From NCBI GenBank assembly GCA_019416935.1, contig DXWI01000002.1, positions 1-64,000 on the forward strand: DNA of 64,000 bases, in the 5' to 3' direction. Source of the DNA: Clostridiales bacterium (GTDB taxonomy: Bacteria > Bacillota > Clostridia > Christensenellales > CAG-138). This document shows, one piece after another, positions 22,830 to 31,081 of the stretch. Under the pieces are notes generated by a model. It did no database searches. It was not told where the DNA came from and saw only the letters and a program-made list of their open reading frames with translations. A program made the translations under genes and the position numbers. Within the stretch, counting starts at the first letter, position 1, and each line of letters opens with the position of its first letter.

Positions 22830-23480
22830 TCAGCACTCCACAATCTTTGCCGTCGCGCTTGCGCCGATGCGCGTCGCGCCGGCCGCGATCATTCGCTCGG
22901 CATCCTCCCGCGTGCGCACGCCGCCGGACGCTTTGACACCCATGTCCGGGCCGACCGTTTTGCGCATGAGCCGGATATCCGCCTCGGTCGCGCCGCCGGT
23001 GGAAAAGCCGGTCGATGTCTTGACGAACGCCGCGCCGGCCGCCTTTGCTGCTTCACAGGCGAGACGCTTTTCCGCATCGGTGAGCAGGCACGTTTCCAGA
23101 ATGACCTTGACCGCCGCCGCGCCGGATGCGCGGACGACCGCTTCGATATCCGCCTGCACGAGCGCCCACTCGCCGCCGCGGGCCAGACCGACGTTGAGCA
23201 CCATATCGACCTCGTCGGCGCCGTTTTTGACGGCTTCTGCCGCCTCAAACGCCTTGGCGGCCGTGCTCATCGCGCCAAGCGGAAATCCGACCACGCAGCA
23301 GGTTTTCACCCCGCTGCCGGCGAGCGCTCCGGCAACCTCCGGCACCCAACAGGTGTTCACGCAGACGCTTGCGGTACGGTAGGTCTTCGCCTCGTCGCAC
23401 ACGCGCAGGATGTCCGCGCGCGTGGCGTTCGCCTTGAGCAGCGTATGGTCAATCTTTGCCGCGAGTTCAAAATCCGTCAT
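22830..23480 (-). CDS. deoC: Deoxyribose-phosphate aldolase
   Basis: A 216-residue class I aldolase that splits 2-deoxyribose 5-phosphate into glyceraldehyde 3-phosphate and acetaldehyde. The Schiff-base lysine is in FVKTSTGFSTGGAT near residue 152, the second lysine in VKASGGVR near 180, and IDHTLLKANAT at the N-terminus is the family signature. Length is typical of DeoC. It lies 12 bases after rubrerythrin on the same strand, so the two share a transcript although their functions seem unrelated. Confidence 0.95.
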   Translation of the reverse strand: MTDFELAAKIDHTLLKANATRADILRVCDEAKTYRTASVCVNTCWVPEVAGALAGSGVKTCCVVGFPLGAMSTAAKAFEAAEAVKNGADEVDMVLNVGLARGGEWALVQADIEAVVRASGAAAVKVILETCLLTDAEKRLACEAAKAAGAAFVKTSTGFSTGGATEADIRLMRKTVGPDMGVKASGGVRTREDAERMIAAGATRIGASATAKIVEC

Positions 23481-23492
23481 GCCGCACGCACC

Positions 23493-24035
23493 TCAGAAAT
23501 AGCGGCGGAGCAGGCCTTCGAAGCCCTTGCCGTGGCGTGCCTCATCGCGCGCCATTTCATGCACCGTGTCATGGATGGCGTCGAGGTTCTGGGCCTTGGC
23601 GAGCTTGGCAAGCTCCGTCTTGCCGGCGCAGGCGCCGAACTCGGCTTCCGCACGCAGCTCCAGATTCTTCTTTGTGGAATCCGTGATGACCTCGCCGAGA
23701 AGCTCGGCAAACTTGGCGGCATGCTCCGCCTCTTCAAACGCATAGCGCTTGAACGCATCGGCGATCTCCGGATAGCCCTCGCGCTCGGCAACGCGGCTCA
23801 TGGCCAGATACATGCCGACCTCGGTGCACTCGCCCTCAAAGTTTGCGCGCAGACCCGCAACGATCTCCGGATCGCAGCCGGCGGCGACGCCGACGACGTG
23901 CTCTGCCGCATAGACCTTCTCCTCGTTCACAACCTCGATGAACTTTTCGCCGGGCGCTTTGCACTGCGGGCAAAACGCGGGCGCGGTATCACCTTCATGG
24001 ATATAGCCGCAGATGGGGCAACGGAATTTCTTCAT
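23493..24035 (-). CDS. Rubrerythrin with N-terminal rubredoxin domain (reverse rubrerythrin)
   Basis: A 180-residue peroxide-detoxifying protein of anaerobes. The N-terminal rubredoxin-like iron site is CPICGY...CPQC (residues 5-24). The ferritin-like diiron domain follows, with ECTEVGMYLAMSR near 72, FEEAEHAAKFAELL near 105 and RDEARHGKGFEGLL near 165 supplying the Glu and His ligands. Domain order is reversed compared with classical rubrerythrin, a form known from Clostridia. The ATG at 24035 follows GGAGG; a perfect promoter lies about 40 bases upstream, indicating high expression. Confidence 0.92.
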   Translation of the reverse strand: MKKFRCPICGYIHEGDTAPAFCPQCKAPGEKFIEVVNEEKVYAAEHVVGVAAGCDPEIVAGLRANFEGECTEVGMYLAMSRVAEREGYPEIADAFKRYAFEEAEHAAKFAELLGEVITDSTKKNLELRAEAEFGACAGKTELAKLAKAQNLDAIHDTVHEMARDEARHGKGFEGLLRRYF

Positions 24036-24071
24036 AAGTTTTTGGCCTCCTGATCCATATTTTTCGTGCTT

Positions 24072-24100
24072 ATTATAGCGAAGGCTGGCGCATTTTTCAA
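24072..24100 (-). promoter_or_regulatory. Near-consensus promoter for rubrerythrin-deoC
   Basis: On the minus strand TTGAAA (24095-24100), a 17-base spacer and TATAAT (24072-24077). Confidence 0.8.
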
Positions 24101-24106
24101 GATAAC

Positions 24107-24135
24107 TGTACAAATCGATCCATTATTGGTATACT
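24107..24135 (+). promoter_or_regulatory. Candidate promoter for the D-Ala-D-Ala carboxypeptidase gene
   Basis: TGTACA (24107-24112) and TATACT (24130-24135) with a 17-base spacer, about 50 bases before the start codon. Confidence 0.5.
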
Positions 24136-24183
24136 TGTTTACCGAACGCCGCCCTGCGGGGCGAAAATGGAGTGAAATTACAG

Positions 24184-25653
24184 ATGAAAAAACGATTGCT
24201 GTGCATCCTGCTGGCGCTGGCGCTGCTGACCGCGCTGCCCGCCGCCGCGTTTGCCGACTATGATTATGCCAGCGTGCCGACGCCAAAGATGATCGTCACG
24301 GACGGCAGCGACGCCAGTCAGGTGTTCTACGAGCGGCTGGCCGATGAGCGTGCGTTTCCCGCCAGCACCACGAAGATCATGACGTGCATGCTCGCGCTCG
24401 AAAGCGGCGACCTCGACGCGACCTTCACCGTCGGCGAGGAGGTCAAAAAGGGCTTTACCGAGCATAGCTCGCTGATGGGCCTTGAGATCGGTGAAACGGT
24501 CCGCCTGCGGGATCTCCTGTACGGGCTGATGCTCGTATCCGGCAACGACGCCGCAGCGGCCATTGCGGTGCATCTGTCCGGTTCCATCAGCGGATTTGCC
24601 GATCGCATGAACGCCAAAGCCGCCGAGCTGGGCATGACGGGCACGCATTTTGTCAATCCCCACGGCGTGCATAACGACGACCACTATACCACCGCGCGCG
24701 ACATGGCAAAGCTCGCGGCCTATGCGCTCAAGAACGAAACGTTCCGCGAAATCGTCAGCACCGCCAGCTATTCGGTCGAACCGACCAACCTGCACGCCGA
24801 GGCTCGTTTGCTGCAAAACACGAATAAGCTCATCAATACGCTCGACACCGATACCGAATCCTGCCTGTACGAGTACGCCATCGGCGTCAAAACCGGCGAC
24901 ACCAATAAGGCCGGCAAGTGCCTCGTCGCCGCCGCCGAAAAGGACGGTGCGACGGCCATCATCGTGCTCTTTGGCGACGCCAACGACGCGCAGTATTCGC
25001 GCTTCCACGCGGCCGCCGGTATTTTTGAAAGCGTGTTCGATGAGAAGTATACCGTCCTCACCGGCGCCGATCTGCAGCTGCAAACGGAGTTCCCCGTGAC
25101 CATCACCGGCGCAAGGCCGGAGGATCTGGATGCGAACGGTCAGTACACGCTCGTAGCGGACGTATCGGCGCTGCGCATCCGGGCTCTACCCGCCGTGGCG
25201 GCGCAATACAAGGCCAATGCAGCCTCCATCACCGCCGAAGTGGACTGGGTGGATCAGCTGGCCGCCCCCATCAGCGCCGGCACCGAGCTCGGCACCGTGC
25301 GCTATCAGCTCAACGGCAGCACGATCTACTCGTTTGCGTTAAAGACAACGACCGATATTTTGGAAACGGCGATCGTACAGCCGGTGGGTACCGACAGCGC
25401 GGGCAGCAGCAGCGGTTCGCTGCTCACGACGCCCAGCCAGCCCTCGCCCGATACGCCGAAGGGCGGCGCAAGTTTCCTGATCTATCTTTTGCTCGCCCTG
25501 ATCGCGCTGGTCGCCCTGTTTTTGATCGTGGTGGTCATCATCCGCGCGCGCAAGCGGGCCGCAGCGCGCCGCCGCCGGCAGCGCAGGCTGGAGCAGCAGC
25601 GCCGCATGCAGCAGCGGCGGGATCAGCAGTACCGGCTGCAGCAGCGCAGATAG
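24184..25653 (+). CDS. D-alanyl-D-alanine carboxypeptidase (DacF/PBP5-type)
   Basis: A 489-residue serine peptidase that trims the terminal D-Ala of peptidoglycan stem peptides. A signal peptide covers residues 1-25 (KKRLLCILLALALLTALPAAAFA). Catalytic motifs are SxxK in ASTTKIMT near 61, SxN in SGND near 120 and KTG in VKTGDT near 235. A C-terminal beta domain, a Ser/Pro-rich linker, one membrane segment near 430-452 and a 35-residue Arg/Gln-rich tail follow. The transmembrane anchor plus strongly basic cytoplasmic tail replaces the usual amphipathic helix. ATG chosen at 24184 after GGAG; a GTG four codons earlier is possible. Confidence 0.9.
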   Translation: MKKRLLCILLALALLTALPAAAFADYDYASVPTPKMIVTDGSDASQVFYERLADERAFPASTTKIMTCMLALESGDLDATFTVGEEVKKGFTEHSSLMGLEIGETVRLRDLLYGLMLVSGNDAAAAIAVHLSGSISGFADRMNAKAAELGMTGTHFVNPHGVHNDDHYTTARDMAKLAAYALKNETFREIVSTASYSVEPTNLHAEARLLQNTNKLINTLDTDTESCLYEYAIGVKTGDTNKAGKCLVAAAEKDGATAIIVLFGDANDAQYSRFHAAAGIFESVFDEKYTVLTGADLQLQTEFPVTITGARPEDLDANGQYTLVADVSALRIRALPAVAAQYKANAASITAEVDWVDQLAAPISAGTELGTVRYQLNGSTIYSFALKTTTDILETAIVQPVGTDSAGSSSGSLLTTPSQPSPDTPKGGASFLIYLLLALIALVALFLIVVVIIRARKRAAARRRRQRRLEQQRRMQQRRDQQYRLQQRR

Positions 25654-25677
25654 TCGGGGATTCTGAGAAAATATGCA

Positions 25678-25775
25678 TCAAAACCGGCAGATAGCCTTGG
25701 CTATCTGCCGGTTTTGACAAATTCTATGGTTGTTCCTGCATCCATGGCGCGCACGAACCGGCGGAAAATTATGGT
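25678..25775. repeat. Dispersed structured repeat, copy C (3' part), starting in a terminator hairpin
   Basis: AAAACCGGCAGATAGCC (25680-25696) pairs perfectly with 25699-25715, a 17-base stem that also serves as terminator for the carboxypeptidase gene. It corresponds to the second hairpin of copies A and B. It is followed, as in copy A, by TTTTGACAAATTCTATGG, TTGTTCCTGC and GCGCGCACGAACC. The first half of the element (the ACTCTG block and first hairpin) is absent here. Confidence 0.65.
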
Positions 25776-25826
25776 TCCGGGTCTGTCACCCGCCCCCCGC
25801 TCGCTGCGAAGAGGAAACGCCCGTTA

Positions 25827-26720
25827 TTACGCTGCGTCCGGTTGCTTCCGCTCCGGTTTGGCCGGCCGGCGGCCGCCGATCAGGAACAGCGCCACCGCAA
25901 TAAACACCAGCGCAAATACGGCTGCGTCCGCCGTCGTAAACGGCTCGTGATAGACGAATATACCGAGCAGCAATTGCAGCGTGGGATTGATATACAGCAG
26001 CATACCCGACAGCGAGATGGGAACGCCATGTATGCCCGCCGCAAAGAACAGCAGCGGCACGGAGGTCGCCGCACCCGTCAGCAGCAGAAACAGCATCTCC
26101 GTGGAAGAAAGCGCGCAGGGGAACAGATAGCCGCCCGTTATCTCCGCATAGATGAGATAGGCCAGCGCCAGCGGTGTGACGTACAGCGTTTCCACCGTCA
26201 GCGACACGATGCTGTCCACGGCAAGGTTTTTCTTCATCGCGCCGTAGATGGCAAAGCTCGCGCCGATGCACAGCGCCAGCAGCGGCGGCTTGCCCGCCTG
26301 CACCACCGGCACGAGCACGCTCACGAGCGCAATGGCCGCGGCCGTCCACTGGAGCTTCGTCATCCGCTCGTGAAACACCGCCCACCCCAGCAGGATCGAC
26401 AGCAGCGGCCCGATGTAATACGCCAGACTGCCGTCCAGAATGTGATTGCTGCTCACAGCGTAGATATACAGCCCCCAGTTGACGGTGATCGCCGCGCCGC
26501 ACGCCGCAAGGCGCAATCGGGTCCTTCGGTCCCGCAGCGTCTGCATCAAAGCGCTGCCGCGCCGCAGAACGAGCGTCAGCGCCGCGCAGAACATCATGGA
26601 CATCACTATGCGCACAGCGAGCAGATAGACCGCGTCCACCGTTGAAAACTGCTTCCAGAATACGGGGAGCAACCCCCAGAGAATATAGCTGATCGAAACA
26701 AACCATGCCGCCCTTTTCAA
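25827..26720 (-). CDS. rarD: RarD-type transporter, EamA (drug/metabolite transporter) family
   Basis: A membrane protein of about 297 residues with ten predicted hydrophobic segments in two EamA halves. The N-terminus (YILWGLLPVFWKQF) and VNWGLYIYAVSSNHILDGSLAYYIGPL near residue 90 are hallmarks of RarD. Substrate is unknown; E. coli RarD was named for chloramphenicol sensitivity. GGGAGGG touches an ATG at 26726 with almost no spacing, while the TTG two codons later (26720) has a normal six-base gap, so I prefer TTG. A terminator sits immediately upstream of the ribosome site. Confidence 0.85.
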   Translation of the reverse strand: MKRAAWFVSISYILWGLLPVFWKQFSTVDAVYLLAVRIVMSMMFCAALTLVLRRGSALMQTLRDRRTRLRLAACGAAITVNWGLYIYAVSSNHILDGSLAYYIGPLLSILLGWAVFHERMTKLQWTAAAIALVSVLVPVVQAGKPPLLALCIGASFAIYGAMKKNLAVDSIVSLTVETLYVTPLALAYLIYAEITGGYLFPCALSSTEMLFLLLTGAATSVPLLFFAAGIHGVPISLSGMLLYINPTLQLLLGIFVYHEPFTTADAAVFALVFIAVALFLIGGRRPAKPERKQPDAA

Positions 26721-26736
26721 GCGCATCCCTCCCAAA

Positions 26737-26770
26737 ATGAAAAAGCACGGCGGCCGGTATCCAGCCGCCG
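26737..26770 (-). terminator. Terminator between the acetyltransferase-like gene and rarD
   Basis: On the minus strand CGGCGGC pairs with GCCGCCG (26748-26754/26764-26770) with a nine-base loop, followed by TGCTTTTTC. It ends only a few bases before the rarD ribosome site, so it could also attenuate rarD. The 220 bases between it and the upstream gene are GC-rich and hold no gene I can support. Confidence 0.7.
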
Positions 26771-26993
26771 CAAACGGGGTTTCCCCTTCCTGATTCCAAG
26801 GCCCTGCCGCATTGACCTGCCAAAGAAACGGGCATGCCGTCTCAGGCGGCGCGGCCGGCAAAAATGCCCGGCTCCGCCGATCAGGCCGCAGCGTATCACC
26901 GCGCTATGCGCGCGCAGCAGTCGTCTCCGTGCGGGTGATCCGCCCCAGAACGCCATGCGCGCGGCCACCGGCCCGCTTCCGGCTTGGCTGGCG

Positions 26994-28118
26994 CTACAGC
27001 GCCTTTACCCAGCAGCGACGCCGCTTGTGCTGTTCCGTCGGGAAAAACTTCCACTGTGCCTGCACCTTGGTGTTGAACTCGAGCTGCGGGCCGGTCTCGG
27101 CGTATTTGAAGCCCGCGGCGATGACCTTCTCCTGAATATTGTCCAGCAGCAGCGCATTGATGCCGCAGCCCTGCAGCGACGGCTTGACCGCTACGAGCAG
27201 CATGTCGAGCGTATCGTTCTTTCCCTTGAGCGCGCGAAGCATCGGAATCCAGCCAAACGGGAACATGCGACCGTCGTTCTTCTGCTGCGCCCGATCGAGC
27301 GACGGGCAGCAGATGCCGAACGCCACCAGTTCCTCCTGTTCGTTGTATACGAACGCGGTTGTACGGCCCTGTACCATGGGCAGAAACTCGTGCACATACT
27401 TTTTAACCTGCTTCGGCGTAAGCGCAACCACGCCGAACAAAGCCAGGTACGTCTCGTTATACAGTTTGAACACATCCTCAACGAGCGCGGAGAGCGGCTT
27501 GCCGAGATTGTCCAGATCGACCACATGCAGATGATAGCGCTTTTGAACCATCTCCGCCATGCGGTGAATGCGCTCGTTCGGCTTGTCCGGAATCGTGACG
27601 CGGTACTCAAACCAGTCGACCTCCTTGCCATAGCCGCGCCGCTCCATCTGCGTGACATAATACGGATGGTTGTAATAGGTGTAGAACAGGCTCATCTGGT
27701 CAAAGCCCTGAATGAGCATGCCCTCGCGGTCCATATCGGAAAAGCCGAGCGGGCCGTGTACCGCCTCGCAGCCGAGCGAACGCGCCCAACCCTCCGCGGC
27801 ATCGAACAGCGCATCGACCACTTCGTCGTCATCGATGAAATCGATGTGGCAGATGTTCATGTATTTTTTGTTGAATTTCGCGTTGGCGCGGGTATTCAGG
27901 ATGCACGCGATGCGGCCGACAATCTGCCCCTCGCGATAGGCCAAAAAGCACTTCGCGTCACAGTATTCAAACGCCGGATTTTTGTCGCGCATCATATCCG
28001 CAACCTGACTGTCGAGCATATCCGGCACATAATACGGGTTGCCGCGATACAGCTTGTTCGGAAACTCCATGAATTTGATGATATCCCTGCGGGTAACCGC
28101 TTCCTTGATCGTTACCAA
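26994..28118 (-). CDS. Large GNAT-like acyltransferase, unknown substrate
   Basis: A 374-residue protein with features of a diverged acetyltransferase: CFLAYREGQIVGRIACIL near residues 57-74, a MDREGMLIQGFDQM segment near 130 and a C-terminal LLVAVKPSLQGCGINALLLDNIQEK block resembling the acyl-CoA-binding loop of GNAT proteins (Q-G-C-G-I-N). The size suggests a double-GNAT architecture. The start is TTG at 28118, preceded by AAGGGGGG at good distance. It is the third gene in a minus-strand run with the acyl-CoA ligase and the E2-like acyltransferase, suggesting a shared acylation pathway. The substrate cannot be deduced. Confidence 0.7.
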   Translation of the reverse strand: MVTIKEAVTRRDIIKFMEFPNKLYRGNPYYVPDMLDSQVADMMRDKNPAFEYCDAKCFLAYREGQIVGRIACILNTRANAKFNKKYMNICHIDFIDDDEVVDALFDAAEGWARSLGCEAVHGPLGFSDMDREGMLIQGFDQMSLFYTYYNHPYYVTQMERRGYGKEVDWFEYRVTIPDKPNERIHRMAEMVQKRYHLHVVDLDNLGKPLSALVEDVFKLYNETYLALFGVVALTPKQVKKYVHEFLPMVQGRTTAFVYNEQEELVAFGICCPSLDRAQQKNDGRMFPFGWIPMLRALKGKNDTLDMLLVAVKPSLQGCGINALLLDNIQEKVIAAGFKYAETGPQLEFNTKVQAQWKFFPTEQHKRRRCWVKAL

Positions 28119-28208
28119 TGAGATTGCCCCCCTTATTCCCTGTCCTGTGTGACAAACAACCCCTGCCGCTCAGCGAAAGGGGGGCACGCCCCCCCTTCCG
28201 TGTACAGC

Positions 28209-29933
28209 TTATGCGCTCTGCCTTGCCAGCTCTTCCTTCTCCAGCACCGTATACGCAACCTTGCCCACCAGCGTCTTGGGCAGCGAGTCGCGCACCTCGA
28301 TCTCATACGGCATTGCATATTTGGCGATGTGGCGGCGGCAGTGCTCGCGGATGGATTCCATCAGCTCGGGCGTTTCGGCAACGCCGGGCTTCAGAACGAC
28401 AAACGCCTTGACCTTTTGCATCTTATAGGGATCCTTCACGCCGATGACGCAGCTCATCTGCACGGCCTCGTGCGCGTCGATGATGTTCTCGAGCTGGGAC
28501 GGATACACGTTGTAGCCGCTCGTAACGATCATACGCTTGATGCGCTGGCGGAAATAGATGAACCCATCCTCGTCCATATAGCCCAGATCGCCCGTGTGTA
28601 TCCAGGTATGGCCGTCCGCATGGAGGCGCATGGTGTTCTTCGTCTCCTCCGGCTGGTTGATATAGCCCATCATCATGGACGGGCCGGTCAGGCAGATCTC
28701 ACCCTCCTCGCCATAGGGCAGTTCATCGGTCGTGCCGACCTGAACGATCTTATAGTAGGTATCCGGGAACGGCAGGCCGATGCTGCCCTCACGGTACATA
28801 TCGTACGGGGTAAGGCAGCTTGCGGTCACGCACTCGGTCGTGCCATAGCCCTCGCGCACCTGTACGGTGGCGCCATGCTCCTTGAGGAACAGGTCGAACT
28901 TCTTCTTGAGCTCGATGGAAAGCGAATCGCCGCCGGAGAACACGCCCTTGAGACAGGCAAGGTTCACGCCATCCATGTATGGGTTGCGCGTAATGCCCTC
29001 GTAGAGCGTGGGCACGCCGGCGATATAGTTGGGCTGCTCCTTTTTGAGAAGCCTGGCATAGCTCTCCACCGAGACGCGGGGAACCAGAATACACGTGCCG
29101 CCCGCGACCAGCATCGTATGGATGCACACGCCGAGGCCAAAGCCGTGGAACATCGGCATGGCGGCCAGCATGCGCTGTCCCGGCTCAAACGTCGTCGCCA
29201 TGGCAATCGTCTGCAAGCCGAGCGCATTGAAGTTCAGGTTGGAGAGCAGGATGCCCTTGGTTACGCCCGTGGTGCCGCCGGAGAACAGGATCGCTGCCGG
29301 CTCCTCAGCCGTGCGCTTGACCAGAAACGGCTGCTCGTACGCATCGCCGTTTTGCAGGAAGGCGCGCCACTTCTCAGCGGGCGCCGCGATCTCCGGCACC
29401 TGAAGCTTGCGCCCCTGCGTAAGCCAATAGCCCGCGCGCAGGATGGGCGTAAGCGCGTCGCCGATCGTGGCAACGATCAGCTTGTCGAGCGGCTGCTCCT
29501 GCATCACGTCCTGAAATTTGCCGTAAAACTGGTCGAGCGTGACGGCCACCTTCGACCCGGAATCCCGCAGATAGAACGCGATCTCGCCCACGCTTGAGAG
29601 CGGGTGAATCATCGTGGCCACCGCGCCGATGAGGTTGAGCCCGTAGAAGCAGAGCACCGCCTGCGGGCAGTTGGGCAGGCAGACGGTCACGCGGTCGTCC
29701 TTCCGGATGCCGGCCGCCGCAAACGCACGCGCCACGCGGTGCGCCTGCTCGACCAGTTCGCGGTAGGTGGTCTTCACCCCCTGAAAGGTGTATGCCGCCT
29801 GATCCGGATATTTTTCGGCCACGGCGCTCACCGCGTCCATCATGGAGCCCTTGGGATATTCGAGGTGCGCGGGCACCTTGCCGTAAAAGCGCACCCATGG
29901 CGCTTTGATCCCGCTATAGGATTCAGTGTTCAT
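28209..29933 (-). CDS. AMP-forming acyl-CoA ligase (long-chain fatty acid type)
   Basis: A 574-residue ANL-superfamily enzyme expected to activate a carboxylic acid, likely a fatty acid, to its acyl-adenylate and then CoA thioester. The phosphate-binding loop is LFSGGTTGVTKG near residue 222, the adenine-binding YGTTE near 360, and HTGDLGYMDEDGFIYF near 450 supplies the Asp that binds ribose. The C-terminal catalytic lysine is in PKTLVGKV near 558. There is no transmembrane segment. It overlaps the upstream acyltransferase-like gene by 11 bases, indicating translational coupling. Acid chain length is inferred only from family resemblance to FadD. Confidence 0.88.
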   Translation of the reverse strand: MNTESYSGIKAPWVRFYGKVPAHLEYPKGSMMDAVSAVAEKYPDQAAYTFQGVKTTYRELVEQAHRVARAFAAAGIRKDDRVTVCLPNCPQAVLCFYGLNLIGAVATMIHPLSSVGEIAFYLRDSGSKVAVTLDQFYGKFQDVMQEQPLDKLIVATIGDALTPILRAGYWLTQGRKLQVPEIAAPAEKWRAFLQNGDAYEQPFLVKRTAEEPAAILFSGGTTGVTKGILLSNLNFNALGLQTIAMATTFEPGQRMLAAMPMFHGFGLGVCIHTMLVAGGTCILVPRVSVESYARLLKKEQPNYIAGVPTLYEGITRNPYMDGVNLACLKGVFSGGDSLSIELKKKFDLFLKEHGATVQVREGYGTTECVTASCLTPYDMYREGSIGLPFPDTYYKIVQVGTTDELPYGEEGEICLTGPSMMMGYINQPEETKNTMRLHADGHTWIHTGDLGYMDEDGFIYFRQRIKRMIVTSGYNVYPSQLENIIDAHEAVQMSCVIGVKDPYKMQKVKAFVVLKPGVAETPELMESIREHCRRHIAKYAMPYEIEVRDSLPKTLVGKVAYTVLEKEELARQSA

Positions 29934-30804
29934 AATCTACCTCCGTATTTGCGGGCAGCTCCAGCAGCTCCGGATGTTGGAGCAGGTACTTGAGCAGCCG
30001 CACGGTCTTGGAATAGTAATACCCGTCGGCAATGCGCTCGTCGAGCGTCAGCCCAAGGTTGAGAACCGGACGGATGCTCACGTTTCCCTCCTCATCGACG
30101 ACCTGCGCCAGATGCTTTTCCCCGATCACGCCGAAGAACGACGTCGTTCCCCAGTTGGTCAGATGGTGATAACCGGCGTTGAGCTTGATCGAGCCGAGGT
30201 TGGAAAGAAAGATCGACGCGTAATTCGGGTCGGTCTTGACCAGAAAATCCGGCACGCGGCCGTAGTAGTCCAGCGTGTGCAGAATGTGGATGACAATCGT
30301 CAGCACCCAGCGCGGAAGCTTGAGCAGCATATCCATGCCGTCGGTGGAATTGTCGGTCTTGCCGCCGCGAAACTCCGTGATCTCCTTCGCGATGGCCTCG
30401 TGCAGCGTGTCGATGGTCGTGTTTCCGTCGCAGTACTGAAAGGCAAGCGACTCGTGCGACTCGTCGTTGAACCGCTTTTTGACCACGAAGGAGAGCGTCA
30501 GCACCTTGCGCTGGTACATGCGGCTTCCCTGAATAAAGCGGTTCATCCTCGGCCTGAGCACGAAGCACTTGACCGCCGCCGCGGCAATGACATGGAAAAT
30601 GGTATAGCGATACTGCGGATTCTCCGCATTCTTCTTTTCGAGATACGCCAATATGTTGGTCAGGTCAATCTGTTCCTCAATGAACGCCTCGTTGTCGGCG
30701 CGATTCGGAAACAGGTATGGCGTAAACCCATGCAGCGCATCCAGATCTCTCAGCCATACGCCGTCCCGCCGGTCGCCCCTTCGCCGTTTCTCGTTTTTCT
30801 CCAT
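29923..30804 (-). CDS. Stand-alone E2/CAT-fold acyltransferase-like protein
   Basis: A 293-residue protein resembling the catalytic domain of 2-oxoacid dehydrogenase E2 and chloramphenicol acetyltransferase, but without lipoyl or peripheral-subunit-binding domains. The N-terminus has FLFPNRADNEAFIEEQ-type sequence, and the middle FHVIAAAAVKCFVLRPRMNRFIQG matches the E2 fold. Where E2 has DHRxxDG, this protein reads DERIADG near residue 257, so the catalytic His is replaced by Glu. It is the first gene of the operon with the acyl-CoA ligase, under a strong promoter. It could transfer acyl groups by another mechanism or act as a binding protein. ATG follows GAAAGA, a modest site. Confidence 0.75.
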   Translation of the reverse strand: MEKNEKRRRGDRRDGVWLRDLDALHGFTPYLFPNRADNEAFIEEQIDLTNILAYLEKKNAENPQYRYTIFHVIAAAAVKCFVLRPRMNRFIQGSRMYQRKVLTLSFVVKKRFNDESHESLAFQYCDGNTTIDTLHEAIAKEITEFRGGKTDNSTDGMDMLLKLPRWVLTIVIHILHTLDYYGRVPDFLVKTDPNYASIFLSNLGSIKLNAGYHHLTNWGTTSFFGVIGEKHLAQVVDEEGNVSIRPVLNLGLTLDERIADGYYYSKTVRLLKYLLQHPELLELPANTEVDYEH

Positions 30805-30829
30805 TCTTTCGTTCTTCCAATCGTATAAA

Positions 30830-30850
30830 TATAGCTATAATAGCTATTAT
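30830..30850. promoter_or_regulatory. Palindromic operator candidate at the acyl operon start site
   Basis: ATAATAGCTATTAT (30837-30850) is a perfect 14-base palindrome directly downstream of the -10 box, overlapping a second palindrome TATAGCTATA (30830-30839). The position, covering the transcription start, is where a repressor would act. Confidence 0.6.
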
Positions 30851-30879
30851 ACTATAGCGGAAATTTGAAATAATGTCAA
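30851..30879 (-). promoter_or_regulatory. Strong promoter of the acyltransferase-ligase operon
   Basis: On the minus strand a perfect TTGACA (30874-30879), 17-base spacer and TATAGT (30851-30856). Confidence 0.85.
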
Positions 30880-31081
30880 TTTTCCTTCACAATTCCTTCG
30901 TATTGTGCGCAAACGGCCATAACCCGTGCATCTCGCCCCCGCCTCACACAGATGCGCGCCCGTCATTTCGACCAGACCAAGGGGCGTAAAGGCGCGTTTC
31001 TTCCCCGTCTCACACGGACGCGCGGCCGCGCGGGAGGTGATTCATAGACCCGCCGCACACGATTGCCGAGCGCCGCAGCGC

